Source: Lachnospiraceae bacterium
GTDB taxonomy: Bacteria > Bacillota > Clostridia > Lachnospirales > Lachnospiraceae
Length of the DNA stretch: 64,000 bases
NCBI GenBank assembly: GCA_022845955.1
Contig: AP025576.1
Location: 3,162,001-3,226,000, forward strand
Direction of reading: 5' to 3'
Shown: positions 24,375 through 33,219 of the stretch, piece by piece
Layout: each line of letters begins with the position of its first letter
How positions within the stretch are numbered: position 1 is the first letter of the stretch
Position numbers and translations under genes: made by a program
The notes under the pieces: model-generated
Database searches by the model: none
Told to the model about the DNA's origin: nothing
Seen by the model: only the letters and a program-made list of their open reading frames with translations

Positions 24375-25220
24375 TTATTTCGCTGCGGTTACGGAGATGA
24401 TGTGGGGATTGACACCTTCATACCAGTACAGATAACCTTCCATGTCGATAACATCGCCGATTTGCAGATTCTTGACTGCCGCATATACATCGGTGGTATT
24501 GTCGCACAGGTAGGATTCTACAACGAAGGAATAGGTCTCGCCGTTCAGGGAAACGTTGAAGTACAGGTCGTCGCCGTCCGTGCCGGAGCCGTCCCAGTTG
24601 TACAGGTAAGCAACATCGTTTCCGGCCTCATCCTGGCCGGCGGCTTCCACGGTCATGCCTTTGAATGCAACATATTGGTTCTGATAGTCGATCAGCTCAT
24701 CGGTTCCCAGCATTGCGGTAACGTCTTTGACGGGAGCAAGATAGGTGTCTCCTTCCACGATTTCAAAGGTGGCATCCATAATTTCCACTTCACCGGACCA
24801 CTCCGCTTTATATCCGGTTACCCTGATTTTGGTTCCGGGAACCAGCTTTTCATAGTCTTCCTCTGAGCAGGCCATATTGTACACGAAATAGGCGCCGTCC
24901 GGATCCTGGGTATATACGGTAGCCTTGTCTTCCCACCATGACTGCTTGGCCTGGACATAGGTTTCGACAACGACTTCGGAATCCAGCTCTGCGGCCATGT
25001 ACTCCGCATAGGACAACACGCCTTCGGTACCGGCGGCTGCCGTGGTTTCTGTGGATGCTTCTTCCGATGCAGCAGCTGTGGTTTCTTCCGGGACAGCGCT
25101 GGAAGCTTCGGTAACTGCTTCAACGGTGCTTTCTGCCGCAGGGGCATTCTCAGTCTTTGCGCAGCCGGTCATTCCGAGCACAAGAGAGAGGGTCAGGGAT
25201 AAAACGATTGCTTTTTTCAT
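24375..25220 (-). CDS. OB-fold-type lipoprotein of unknown function
   Basis: A 281-residue lipoprotein: basic start, hydrophobic run, lipobox GMTGC (cysteine near 20), then a long Ala/Ser/Thr/Glu linker to about 65. The mature part carries two beta-rich modules that look like OB-fold domains (VVVETYVQAKQSWW..KIRVTGYKAEW and QYVAFKGMTVEA..VIDMEGYLYWYEG). Many similar proteins occur in Lachnospiraceae with unknown ligands. ATG 25220 is set by AAAGGAG. It is downstream of the sugar importer on the same strand, 85 nt apart, but need not belong to it. Confidence 0.7.
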   Translation of the reverse strand: MKKAIVLSLTLSLVLGMTGCAKTENAPAAESTVEAVTEASSAVPEETTAAASEEASTETTAAAGTEGVLSYAEYMAAELDSEVVVETYVQAKQSWWEDKATVYTQDPDGAYFVYNMACSEEDYEKLVPGTKIRVTGYKAEWSGEVEIMDATFEIVEGDTYLAPVKDVTAMLGTDELIDYQNQYVAFKGMTVEAAGQDEAGNDVAYLYNWDGSGTDGDDLYFNVSLNGETYSFVVESYLCDNTTDVYAAVKNLQIGDVIDMEGYLYWYEGVNPHIISVTAAK

Positions 25221-25305
25221 AACATTCTCCTTTTTTACTGATGGGCATTTACATAACAAACACAGTCATTATATACCTGAAAATACCAGGGATCAACACA
25301 AACTG

Positions 25306-26907
25306 TCAAGAATTCCTCTTTTTTTTCATGCCCTGGCGGATGAGATATAAAAGTATGAAAATCCATGCGACGGCAAGACTGGAAAGCAGGGCGACTGCTG
25401 TTGGCGGCAGCGGGCCGAGATCCGCTTTGCCGGAGGAGGCGGGGCCGCTCTCGTTCAGATGGTAGAGGGAGGTCACGTCCTCGTAAAGATCAGCGATAAA
25501 AACGTCATTAACTTCTTTCTTACGCCGGACCGCTTTTGTGACCTCCTCCACAAGCTGGCCGGAGGCACTGCGCAGGGAGGCGGAACCATTGAATACTGGG
25601 GTGACAAACGTATCCTCCACATGCTCCAGCAGGAGACGGGAGGCTTTGATTTTTACATCATAATAAAGGGAATTGTCCTCGCCGCACCGGGAGAGGTAAT
25701 CCTGGTATTCGGAGGAGTTTTGTGCCTTGCTTGTCACAGGGACGTATCCTTCTGTACGGGAATAGGCGATCTGTACCTCATTGGTGAGAAGGTACTGGGT
25801 AAAGAGCCAGGAAGCCAGCACCTCCTGGGGATCCGTTTTATTAAATACACAGACGGAAGGACCCTGGGAGATCATTTGCGGATGCTGTGGATCAGACTGG
25901 GGAATCATTCTCACCTCGGTTTCGAAATCCACAAGAGCCTCCTCGCTGATATCGGTGAGCGGCGCATCCGTACCCATCCAGGTAGCTCCGGCAGTGGAAT
26001 CAACCGCGAAAATACACTGGCCCGCATTCATAAAATTGGCCGGGTAGCTGGATATTTTAAAGGTGGAAAAGGCGCCTGTTTTTGCATGCTCTGCAACCGT
26101 GTACAGGAACCGGGTGGTGGTGTCGTTAAACAGCTGGATTTCCCCGTTTGCAGAAGCGTAGCCGGCATCATTCTGCTTCAGATACTGAATCATCATGTTA
26201 TCCGTCGATTTATAGATAAAGGGGATCATGACGGACTGTCCGTTAATGAGATAATTTCCGTTGGCATCCTTGGCCATGGCAGCCTCGGAAACCTCCCATA
26301 TAAAATCCCAGGTCAGCGTATCCGGAAGGGTGTACCCCAGCTTTTCCACATAGGTTTTATTGATATAGCAGGCCTCTGTGGAACGCATGAAGGGAAGGGC
26401 GTAGGTCTGCCCGTTCAGGGAACATTCCCGGAGAAACGGATCGATAATTTCCTCCTGTGCCGGAGAATCGAAGAGAAGCCCGCTTCCGCCCAGGCCATAC
26501 CTGGGATCCGCAATCAGCCCGTCCAGGGGAACCACGGTGCTGTTACCCGTCAGATAGGTGGCAATATGATCTGGATAGGTGATGCATACGTTGGGCGTGG
26601 TATCTGTGGCAATGTTGGTAATGACATCGTTGTAAATCTTGCCATAATCCGTATATAACCGCAGATTCACTGTGATATTCGGGTACAGCGCCTGAAAATC
26701 CGTAATTGCTTTCTTATAAATATCTGTCTGGGTTTTGTTTGTATCGTTTTTTGCCCAAAAAGTGATCTCATATTGCCTGGAGGTATCAAACTGACCGGGG
26801 ATGGAAAAGGTCATTTGGCCTCCCCGGCCGTGGCAGCCGGTCAGCATCGACAGGGCAAGCAGGACAAAAAACAGGGCGGCGATCTTCTTTGTGTGCGTTG
26901 TTTTCAT
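25306..26907 (-). CDS. Sugar-type ABC solute-binding protein with a C-terminal membrane anchor
   Basis: A 533-residue extracellular binding protein of the family 1 sugar group. The lipobox LTGC (cysteine near 24) anchors the N-terminus; YEITFWAKNDTNKTQTDIY opens the binding fold, and AQCYIN/EACYINKTYVEKLGY-like segments follow. Unusual: residues about 505-525 (AVALLSSLAVAWIFILLYLI) form a membrane segment followed by RQGMKKKRNS, so both ends would sit in the membrane. It overlaps the upstream permease gene by 4 nt and is the last gene of the importer operon. AGGAGG precedes the ATG. Confidence 0.85.
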   Translation of the reverse strand: MKTTHTKKIAALFFVLLALSMLTGCHGRGGQMTFSIPGQFDTSRQYEITFWAKNDTNKTQTDIYKKAITDFQALYPNITVNLRLYTDYGKIYNDVITNIATDTTPNVCITYPDHIATYLTGNSTVVPLDGLIADPRYGLGGSGLLFDSPAQEEIIDPFLRECSLNGQTYALPFMRSTEACYINKTYVEKLGYTLPDTLTWDFIWEVSEAAMAKDANGNYLINGQSVMIPFIYKSTDNMMIQYLKQNDAGYASANGEIQLFNDTTTRFLYTVAEHAKTGAFSTFKISSYPANFMNAGQCIFAVDSTAGATWMGTDAPLTDISEEALVDFETEVRMIPQSDPQHPQMISQGPSVCVFNKTDPQEVLASWLFTQYLLTNEVQIAYSRTEGYVPVTSKAQNSSEYQDYLSRCGEDNSLYYDVKIKASRLLLEHVEDTFVTPVFNGSASLRSASGQLVEEVTKAVRRKKEVNDVFIADLYEDVTSLYHLNESGPASSGKADLGPLPPTAVALLSSLAVAWIFILLYLIRQGMKKKRNS

Positions 26908-27827
26908 CCCTTGGTACCTCCTCTGGATACGCCTTCCATGATTTTCCTGCGGAATACCAGGAACAGCAGGATCAGCGGAACCGAGATCACGACAACTGCC
27001 GCCATCATAGCCGGGATATTCTCGCGCCCGAATCCGTTTTCACGGATTTCCTGAATCCCGTTTGAGACCAGATAATAACTGGGATCATCCGTAACCAGCC
27101 GGGGCCATACATAGGAATTCCAGCACTCGATCATCTTCAGAATCGTGATGGTGACGAGGGTGGGCTTGCAGATAGGGATCATGACTTTCCACAGATATTT
27201 GAAATCGGAGGTACCGTCTGCCTTGGCAGCGCGGTATAGTTCATCCGGCACCAGTTCGAAATTCTCCTTTAACAGATAGATATAGAATACAGAGGTGACG
27301 GAGGGCAGGATGAGGCCGAGGAAGGTATTGCGCATATCAAGGTTGGTGACCGTTGCGTAATTGGTGATGATGACCAGCTCATTGGGAATCATCATCAGGG
27401 AAAGCAGCAGTGTAAAAGCGATATTCTTCCCGCGAAACGACAGCCTTGCAAACGCATAGGCCGCCAGGGTAATCACAGCCAGCATGATAGCTGTGGTGGC
27501 CAGGGTGAAAAGCAGCGTATTCAGAAGATAGCCGGCAAGCGGTACCGTGGTGAAGGCATCGGAAAAGTTTTGCAGGGTGGGGGAGTGAGGGAAAAAGGAG
27601 GGGACGCGCTCCGCATTATAGGAACCGTAGCTTTTTACGGAAGTGAGCAGCATCCAATAAAAAGGAAACAGGACCACAAGCGCCCAGAATGCCAGCAGGA
27701 TATAAATGAGAGTGTTCGTAATCCGTTTATGTCGTTTTGCAGTTTTTTCTATTTTACGGTAATCCATGGTTGTTCCCATCTGCGCACGTTTGTGCGCGTA
27801 CAAAAAGTTTTTATATATAGTGGACAT
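26904..27827 (-). CDS. Sugar ABC permease, MalG-like
   Basis: A 307-residue membrane protein, six predicted membrane segments, with the EAA loop ELYRAAKADGTSDFKYLWKVMIPI near residue 215. The stretch WALVVLFPFYWMLLTSVKSY at the first helix is typical of MalG-type permeases. The start is not certain: the longest frame begins at 27827, overlapping the previous permease, but ATGs at 27779 and 27767 are also plausible and the latter gives a more normal N-terminus. Confidence 0.88.
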   Translation of the reverse strand: MSTIYKNFLYAHKRAQMGTTMDYRKIEKTAKRHKRITNTLIYILLAFWALVVLFPFYWMLLTSVKSYGSYNAERVPSFFPHSPTLQNFSDAFTTVPLAGYLLNTLLFTLATTAIMLAVITLAAYAFARLSFRGKNIAFTLLLSLMMIPNELVIITNYATVTNLDMRNTFLGLILPSVTSVFYIYLLKENFELVPDELYRAAKADGTSDFKYLWKVMIPICKPTLVTITILKMIECWNSYVWPRLVTDDPSYYLVSNGIQEIRENGFGRENIPAMMAAVVVISVPLILLFLVFRRKIMEGVSRGGTKG

Positions 27828-28719
27828 GCTTTCTGCTGAGTAACAGATTGATACAGGTTATGGTGAGTACGATGGCAAACAGGAGGATGGCCGCCGCGGA
27901 TGCATAGGATGGGTAACCGCCGCTGCTGCCGTAGAGCATGTCGTACACATAACCGACGATGGTGTTCATACCCGCCGCATTCAGATCCGTGCCGAACAGG
28001 GCGACGGCATCACTGTATGCCTTAAAGGCGCCGATGAAACCGGTAATCACCAGATAAAACAACATGGGAGAGATCATAGGAAGCGTGATTTTGGTGAAAA
28101 TCCGGAGTTTCGGGGTCCCGTCCACCCTCGCCGCACGGTAATAGCTTTGGTTTACGGAGGCCAGCGCACTGGTAAGAATCAGGATCTTAAAGGGCATAAC
28201 CACCCAGATGGTGTACAGGCAAAGGACAGTCATTTTTGCCCAGTAGGGACCGTCTATAAAATCAACGGAAGGGCCGCCGAACCAGTTGATTAATAGATTC
28301 ACAAGCCCGTCGGAGTAGGCGGTTTTTTTAAAGAGAATCATAAAAACAAGGCCCACGGCAAGTGTGTTGGTCACATAGGGCAGAAAATAAATGGTCTGGA
28401 ACAGGTCGCGGAGCGGCTTGACGGAACTTAACGCAACGGAAAGTAACAGGGCCAGTCCCGTGGAGGCCGGAACGGTGATGATCACCAGCAGGAAGGTGTT
28501 CTTCACCGCCTGCAGGAAGTAGGGATCATGCAGCACATAGGAATAATTGTAGCCTCCTGTTCCATAGCTGGTCCGGGATGCAAAATTGTAACCCTCTTCA
28601 AAGGAATAAATAAATACATCAATGAGCGGATATATCAGAAATACAGCAAGGAAAAGTACTGCCGGAAGCAGGTACAGCCAGGCTTTCCTGCCGCCGGTAA
28701 TAGTGTTATCATTTTTCAT
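27811..28719 (-). CDS. Sugar ABC permease, MalF/UgpA-like
   Basis: A 302-residue membrane protein with six membrane segments and the EAA loop SYYRAARVDGTPKLRIFTKITLPM near residue 205 (quoted in two parts: SYYRAARVDGTPK and LRIFTKITLPM). ATG 28719 has GGGAGGG 6 nt upstream. It overlaps the ATPase gene by 11 nt. It pairs with the MalG-like permease encoded next. Confidence 0.9.
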   Translation of the reverse strand: MKNDNTITGGRKAWLYLLPAVLFLAVFLIYPLIDVFIYSFEEGYNFASRTSYGTGGYNYSYVLHDPYFLQAVKNTFLLVIITVPASTGLALLLSVALSSVKPLRDLFQTIYFLPYVTNTLAVGLVFMILFKKTAYSDGLVNLLINWFGGPSVDFIDGPYWAKMTVLCLYTIWVVMPFKILILTSALASVNQSYYRAARVDGTPKLRIFTKITLPMISPMLFYLVITGFIGAFKAYSDAVALFGTDLNAAGMNTIVGYVYDMLYGSSGGYPSYASAAAILLFAIVLTITCINLLLSRKHVHYI

Positions 28720-29815
28720 AACAGCCCTCCCGGATGCGTTCGCCGCTGTCTTTGTCAAAAAGGAATACTTTGCCCGGTTTCAGTGAGAATCTGACCGTAT
28801 CAGAGGAAGTATCCACATGGCTCTCCGAGCCGGCAATGGAACGGAGAGCCACGTTTTCACAGTCAGGGTGGGTGGAAACGATACTGATATCACGTCCCAT
28901 GACCTCCACACCGTTCAGGGAACAGCTCAGGGGACCGTCCTCCTGCAGGAGGAATCCTTCCGGCCGGATTCCCACCCATACCTCCCTGTCCGTCACACCG
29001 GAAACAGGCAGGACAGGAGATTCTCCGATATAAAGCCGGCGGTCGTGCACCTTCCCGTGGAAAATATTGATGGGAGGGGTTCCCAGGAACTTCGCCACAA
29101 ACAGATTCACCGGATCGTCATAGACCTCCTGGGGCTTCCCAATCTGCTGGATGACCCCTTCCTTCATGACAACGATGCCGTCGGAAATACTCATGGCCTC
29201 CTCCTGATCATGGGTGACAAAGACCGTGGTGATTTGTGTTGCTCTCTGGATTTTACGGATCTCCTCTCTTGTCTGCAGCCGCAGACGGGCATCCAGGTTG
29301 GAGAGAGGCTCGTCCAACAGGAGGACATGCGGCATTTTGACCAAAGCGCGTGCAATGGCGACACGCTGCTGCTGCCCTCCGGACAGCTCGCTGGGTTTTC
29401 TGTCCATCAGATCCCCGATCTGAACCAGCCCGGCGGCATTGGAAGCACGCTCCAGCATTTCGGCCCTGGTCAGCTTCTGCTCCCCCTTCAAATTTTCCAG
29501 GGGGAAAAGGATATTCTGTTTAACGGTCAAATGAGGGTAAAGAGCATAATTCTGGAATACCATGCCCACACCCCTGTGCTCCGGAGGAAGATTGGTCACA
29601 TCCTTTTCACCGAAGAATATTTTTCCTTCCGTAGGCTTTTCCAGGCCGCAGATAAGGTTGAGAGTAGTGCTTTTGCCGCAGCCGGAGGGACCAAGAAGGC
29701 CGATTAATTTGCCGTCCGGGATTTCAAAAGTGAAATGATCTACGGCGATTACATCACCATGGACTTTTTTATTGCGGTTGGGAAATTTTTTTGTGAGATT
29801 CTGTAATTGGATTTT
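28709..29815 (-). CDS. Sugar ABC ATPase, MsmX/UgpC-like
   Basis: A 368-residue ATPase: Walker A GPSGCGKST near 43, Q-loop MVFQNYALYPHLTV near 87, signature LSGGQQQRVAIARAL near 143, Walker B HVLLLDEPLSNLDARLR near 163, VFVTHDQEEA near 198, and a C-terminal TOBE regulatory domain after about 240. Start taken at 29815, where GAGGA lies 5 nt upstream; two earlier in-frame ATGs are weaker. The gene order ATPase, permease, permease, binding protein is the reverse of the common order. ATPases of this group often serve several importers, so it might also energise the LplABC system in this window, which has none. Confidence 0.9.
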   Translation of the reverse strand, partial: KIQLQNLTKKFPNRNKKVHGDVIAVDHFTFEIPDGKLIGLLGPSGCGKSTTLNLICGLEKPTEGKIFFGEKDVTNLPPEHRGVGMVFQNYALYPHLTVKQNILFPLENLKGEQKLTRAEMLERASNAAGLVQIGDLMDRKPSELSGGQQQRVAIARALVKMPHVLLLDEPLSNLDARLRLQTREEIRKIQRATQITTVFVTHDQEEAMSISDGIVVMKEGVIQQIGKPQEVYDDPVNLFVAKFLGTPPINIFHGKVHDRRLYIGESPVLPVSGVTDREVWVGIRPEGFLLQEDGPLSCSLNGVEVMGRDISIVSTHPDCENVALRSIAGSESHVDTSSDTVRFSLKPGKVFLFDKDSGERIREGCYEK

Positions 29816-30015
29816 CATACGCATCCTCATTTCTGCATGATTTACCAAAATGTATTATAGCAGATTATGCCAGGTTTATCACCGGGTTTTTTGTATTATC
29901 ATTAAATTTAGACATCCATCTTCCAAAGTGGCCCGCTGCTGAGGTATAATGTGGGATAAGCAAACAGAAACCATAAAAAGCAGGAAGCAGAGAAACGAAA
30001 CGGAGGACGGAGCAG

Positions 30016-30516
30016 ATGGTTTTCTTACCCACAGATGATTTATATGAGGAAGAAATTTTTCTCAAGCTTATCCGGACATCGGAAGAGAATAAGGAAAAGG
30101 GATATGTACCGGCTTATTATTTTGCCGTTTGCCTGCGCGGCAGCGGAAAAGAAATAGGCAGCTGTGACTTGAGAATAGGATATAATGAAAATACATATTA
30201 CGGGGGAAATATCGGTTATCGGATCGAGGAGCCGTATCGGGGCAATCACTATGCGGCAAAAGCGTGCCGCCTTTTGTTTAAACTGGCCCGGAAACACGAT
30301 ATGGACAGTTTGATCATCACCTGTAATCCGGAAAACCGGGCTTCTGCAAAAACCTGTGAGTATGCAGGCGGTATTTTGAAGGAGACGGCGAAGCTCCCTG
30401 TTACCAACGAGATGTACCGGGAGGGGGCCAGAGAAAAATGCATCTATTTTTTCCCGTTTGTTCAGGACGCTTCTGAATCACTTTCTCACGGCCGGTGCAG
30501 CAGCCTGACGGAATAG
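30016..30516 (+). CDS. GNAT-family N-acetyltransferase
   Basis: A 166-residue acetyltransferase of the RimJ/RimL-like branch. IGYRIEEPYRGNHYAAKAC around residue 65 is the acetyl-CoA binding loop region, LIITCNPENRASAKTCEYAGG near 96 (in two parts LIITCNPENRAS, AKTCEYAGG) is the signature that follows. A GGAGGACGGAG tract precedes the ATG and TATAAT lies at 29945-29950 with a weak -35. Acceptor unknown. Confidence 0.85.
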   Translation: MVFLPTDDLYEEEIFLKLIRTSEENKEKGYVPAYYFAVCLRGSGKEIGSCDLRIGYNENTYYGGNIGYRIEEPYRGNHYAAKACRLLFKLARKHDMDSLIITCNPENRASAKTCEYAGGILKETAKLPVTNEMYREGAREKCIYFFPFVQDASESLSHGRCSSLTE

Positions 30517-30599
30517 TTACAGCTGACTGGAAGTATCCGCTGTGGGGTATCCATAAATAACACTTGGCAGATTCCCATGTGGGAGAAAGGAACACACCG

Positions 30600-31562
30600 A
30601 TGGATTTATATTTTGCGCCCATGGAGGGGATTACCGGTTATATATACAGACGCGCTTACCACAGCTGCTTTCATCCCATGGATATGTATTTTACGCCTTT
30701 TATAGCGCCCAAACAGGATAAAACCCTGAATTCCAGGGAAAAAAATGATATCCTGCCTGAACACAATCAGGGCATGCAGGTGGTGCCGCAGATTCTGACC
30801 AACAGGGCGGAGGATTTTATACGCACGGCGGAAAAAATCCGTGAATTCGGCTATCAGGAGGTAAATCTGAATCTGGGATGTCCGTCCGGGACAGTGGTAT
30901 CCAAGAAAAAAGGTGCGGGTTTTTTAGGGGAACCGGAAGCCCTGGATCGGTTCCTGGAAGAAATCTTTAGAAGGCTGGATATGGATATTTCCATTAAAAC
31001 CAGGCTGGGAATAGAGGATGGGGAAGAATTTTACCGGCTGTTGGATATATATAATAAATACCCGCTGCAGGAACTGGTTATTCATCCTCGTGTCCAGGCG
31101 GATTATTATAAAAACAGCCCCGACTGGAAGGTGTTCCGGGACGCCTTGCAGATAAGCCGGAACAGGGTGGTATATAACGGCGATATTTTTTCCGTGGGGG
31201 ATTATGAGCGGTTTACCTCGTCCTTCCCGGAGGCCGGTGCCGTAATGCTGGGACGGGGTGTGCTTGCCAATCCGGGCCTGCCCGGACTGCTATGCGGCGG
31301 GCGGCAGCCGTCCGTGCAGGAAATAAAGCAGTTCCTGGACAGGCTGGTAAGCGATTACAGGGAAGTGCTTTCCGGTGAAAGAGACGTACTTTTCCGAATG
31401 AAAGAACTCTGGTATTATATGGGATTTTTGTTTACGAATCCGGAGAAATATGTAAAAAAAATAAAAAAGGCGCAGAGGCTGTGTGATTACGAAGAAGCGG
31501 TACGCGCTTTATTTCGGGAGCAGGAACTGGCGGAGGGCGGAGCTTTCCGGCCTGTCATATAG
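30600..31562 (+). CDS. tRNA-dihydrouridine synthase family protein
   Basis: A 320-residue flavoenzyme that reduces uridines in tRNA D-loops. YFAPMEGITGYIYR at the N-terminus, VNLNLGCPSGTVVSKKKGAG near residue 93 with the catalytic cysteine context, IKTRLG near 128, and the FMN-binding GDIFSV and AVMLGRG segments are in order. I set the start at 30600, where AAAGGA is 9 nt upstream. Length and layout fit Dus proteins; the exact target position is not readable. Confidence 0.88.
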   Translation: MDLYFAPMEGITGYIYRRAYHSCFHPMDMYFTPFIAPKQDKTLNSREKNDILPEHNQGMQVVPQILTNRAEDFIRTAEKIREFGYQEVNLNLGCPSGTVVSKKKGAGFLGEPEALDRFLEEIFRRLDMDISIKTRLGIEDGEEFYRLLDIYNKYPLQELVIHPRVQADYYKNSPDWKVFRDALQISRNRVVYNGDIFSVGDYERFTSSFPEAGAVMLGRGVLANPGLPGLLCGGRQPSVQEIKQFLDRLVSDYREVLSGERDVLFRMKELWYYMGFLFTNPEKYVKKIKKAQRLCDYEEAVRALFREQELAEGGAFRPVI

Positions 31563-31585
31563 TAACAGTTCAGACATCGCCGCAG

Positions 31586-31617
31586 GCAGTTTTAAATGGA
31601 AGCAGTTTTAAATGGAA
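31586..31617 (+). repeat. Tandem 16-bp duplication
   Basis: GCAGTTTTAAATGGAA occurs twice back to back, at 31586-31601 and 31602-31617, in the spacer just upstream of the symporter promoter. Confidence 0.9.
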
Positions 31618-31619
31618 GC

Positions 31620-31648
31620 TTGCGTTCCTTATGGTAAAATGTTACAAT
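31620..31648 (+). promoter_or_regulatory. Promoter of the symporter/redox operon
   Basis: TTGCGT (31620-31625), 17 bp, TACAAT (31643-31648). It lies 109 bp before the symporter start and directly after the 16-bp duplication. A hairpin-like GCTTTAAAGC follows in the leader. Confidence 0.6.
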
Positions 31649-31756
31649 AATAAAGCTTTGCTGCTTTAAAGCGTGTGCGCGGCAGTGCGTATATGCACAA
31701 GAGCAGTAATCCGTATATGCAGTACCCGGGATATATTATTCAAAGGAGACAGAACG

Positions 31757-33175
31757 ATGGGGGAAAACACGGTTATTGTAACAATTTGCGTGGTATATTT
31801 TCTGGTCATGATCGGAACCGGAATCTACGCATCCAGAAAAAATAAGAAGGCTTCGGACTTCCTGGTGGCCGGAAGGAAGCTGAATACGCCGATGACGGCT
31901 ATCACGCTGGCGGCGGTGCAGATAGGGGTCGGCATTGTATTGAGCAGCGCCACAAATGGCTATAACGACGGCGTATGGCCCGGAATCTATTATTCCATTG
32001 GCTGCGGCGGCGGGCTGATCCTGGCTGGCCTTTTAACGGCGAGAAAGCTGCGTCAGGAGGAAGGATACGTGCCCCTGGACTTTTTTGCCAAACGATATGG
32101 CGACAGCAAGGGAATCCGTTTCTGGGCATGGATCAGTAATGTGCCCAGCCTTTTGGGGATTTTTATCGCGCAGCTTCTGGCCTGCGGCGGGATTCTTGCC
32201 GGCTTTGGGATTCCCTTTGAAGCAGGTGTTGTCATAACGGCAGTGGTCATCCTCATTTACTGCACGGTGGGCGGTATGTGGGGTGTCGTACTTACCGATG
32301 TGATTCAGACGGGGATTATTGTGGTGGGAATTCCGGTTCTTGCGGCAGCCACCCTGATTCGGTATACCCATGCGGGAGGAAGTATTGCCGCGATATATGC
32401 CGCACCGTTTATCCCTCATGGAATGGGAACCAAATTTATTTACCTGGTGCTGCCTTTTCTTCTTTCCATCTCCGTATCCTATGATGCGTATGCCAGAATC
32501 CAGTCTGCCAAAGATGCGAAAACGGCTACCAGAGGATGTATCGGCGGCGGTGTCATCGTTATCATCATCGGTCTGCTTTGCTCTACGGTAGGGGCGGCAT
32601 CCACGATACTGTTCCCGGGTGTGACGGACGGAATTTTCACCATAGCGGCTACGGGAATCCTGCATCCCGTATTGGCGGGGATTGTGATTGCCGCCATACT
32701 TTCTGCGGCGATGTCCAGCGCAAACTGTGTTATTTTGTCCCTGGGCGCCTCTTTTTCCAGGGATTTTTATAACAAGTTCCTGCATCCGGAAGTGGAGAAT
32801 CTGGACGAACTTCCTAAAGCCAAGCTGATTTCCCGTATTGCGGTATTCGGCGGCAGTGTTGCAGGAATTCTGTTTGCCTTTAAAATGACGGATATCCTGG
32901 ATGCGATGATTATCTTTAATTATCCTTATATGGGAAGTATGCTGGTTCCCCTGCTGGGAGGGCTTTTGTGGAAGGGAGCTACCAGAAAAGGGGCGTTTGC
33001 ATCGGCTATAGCAGGGGGAATCGTAGGCGTGGTTTCCTTCTTTATCGGCATTCCCGGACCTCTTTACGGAGTGGTCAATGTGGATTTGGCGCTGATGTTC
33101 GCTTATCTGGTATCGGCAGCGGCGCTCGTGATTTTCAGTAATCTGGACAGCGCCGGGAAAAAAGTACGTGCCTGA
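31757..33175 (+). CDS. Sodium/solute symporter (SSS family)
   Basis: A 472-residue membrane protein with about 13 membrane segments. The opening VVYFLVMIGTGIYASRKNKK and DFLVAGRKLNTPMTAITLAA are typical of SSS carriers (PutP/SGLT group), and GSMLVPLLGGLLWKGATRKGA appears late as usual. AAGGAGA 8 nt upstream selects ATG 31757. It heads an operon with an AprA-like flavoprotein, so the imported solute is probably the substrate (an organic acid or sulfur compound) of that enzyme; this is inference. Confidence 0.9.
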   Translation: MGENTVIVTICVVYFLVMIGTGIYASRKNKKASDFLVAGRKLNTPMTAITLAAVQIGVGIVLSSATNGYNDGVWPGIYYSIGCGGGLILAGLLTARKLRQEEGYVPLDFFAKRYGDSKGIRFWAWISNVPSLLGIFIAQLLACGGILAGFGIPFEAGVVITAVVILIYCTVGGMWGVVLTDVIQTGIIVVGIPVLAAATLIRYTHAGGSIAAIYAAPFIPHGMGTKFIYLVLPFLLSISVSYDAYARIQSAKDAKTATRGCIGGGVIVIIIGLLCSTVGAASTILFPGVTDGIFTIAATGILHPVLAGIVIAAILSAAMSSANCVILSLGASFSRDFYNKFLHPEVENLDELPKAKLISRIAVFGGSVAGILFAFKMTDILDAMIIFNYPYMGSMLVPLLGGLLWKGATRKGAFASAIAGGIVGVVSFFIGIPGPLYGVVNVDLALMFAYLVSAAALVIFSNLDSAGKKVRA

Positions 33176-33219
33176 TCGTCGGATAAACAGGAATATGCAA
33201 AAGGAATGTGAGAATATAT

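Noticed and set aside
25459..26658. Long plus-strand open frame of 399 codons
   Set aside because: Antisense to the solute-binding protein gene, composition unlike a real protein.
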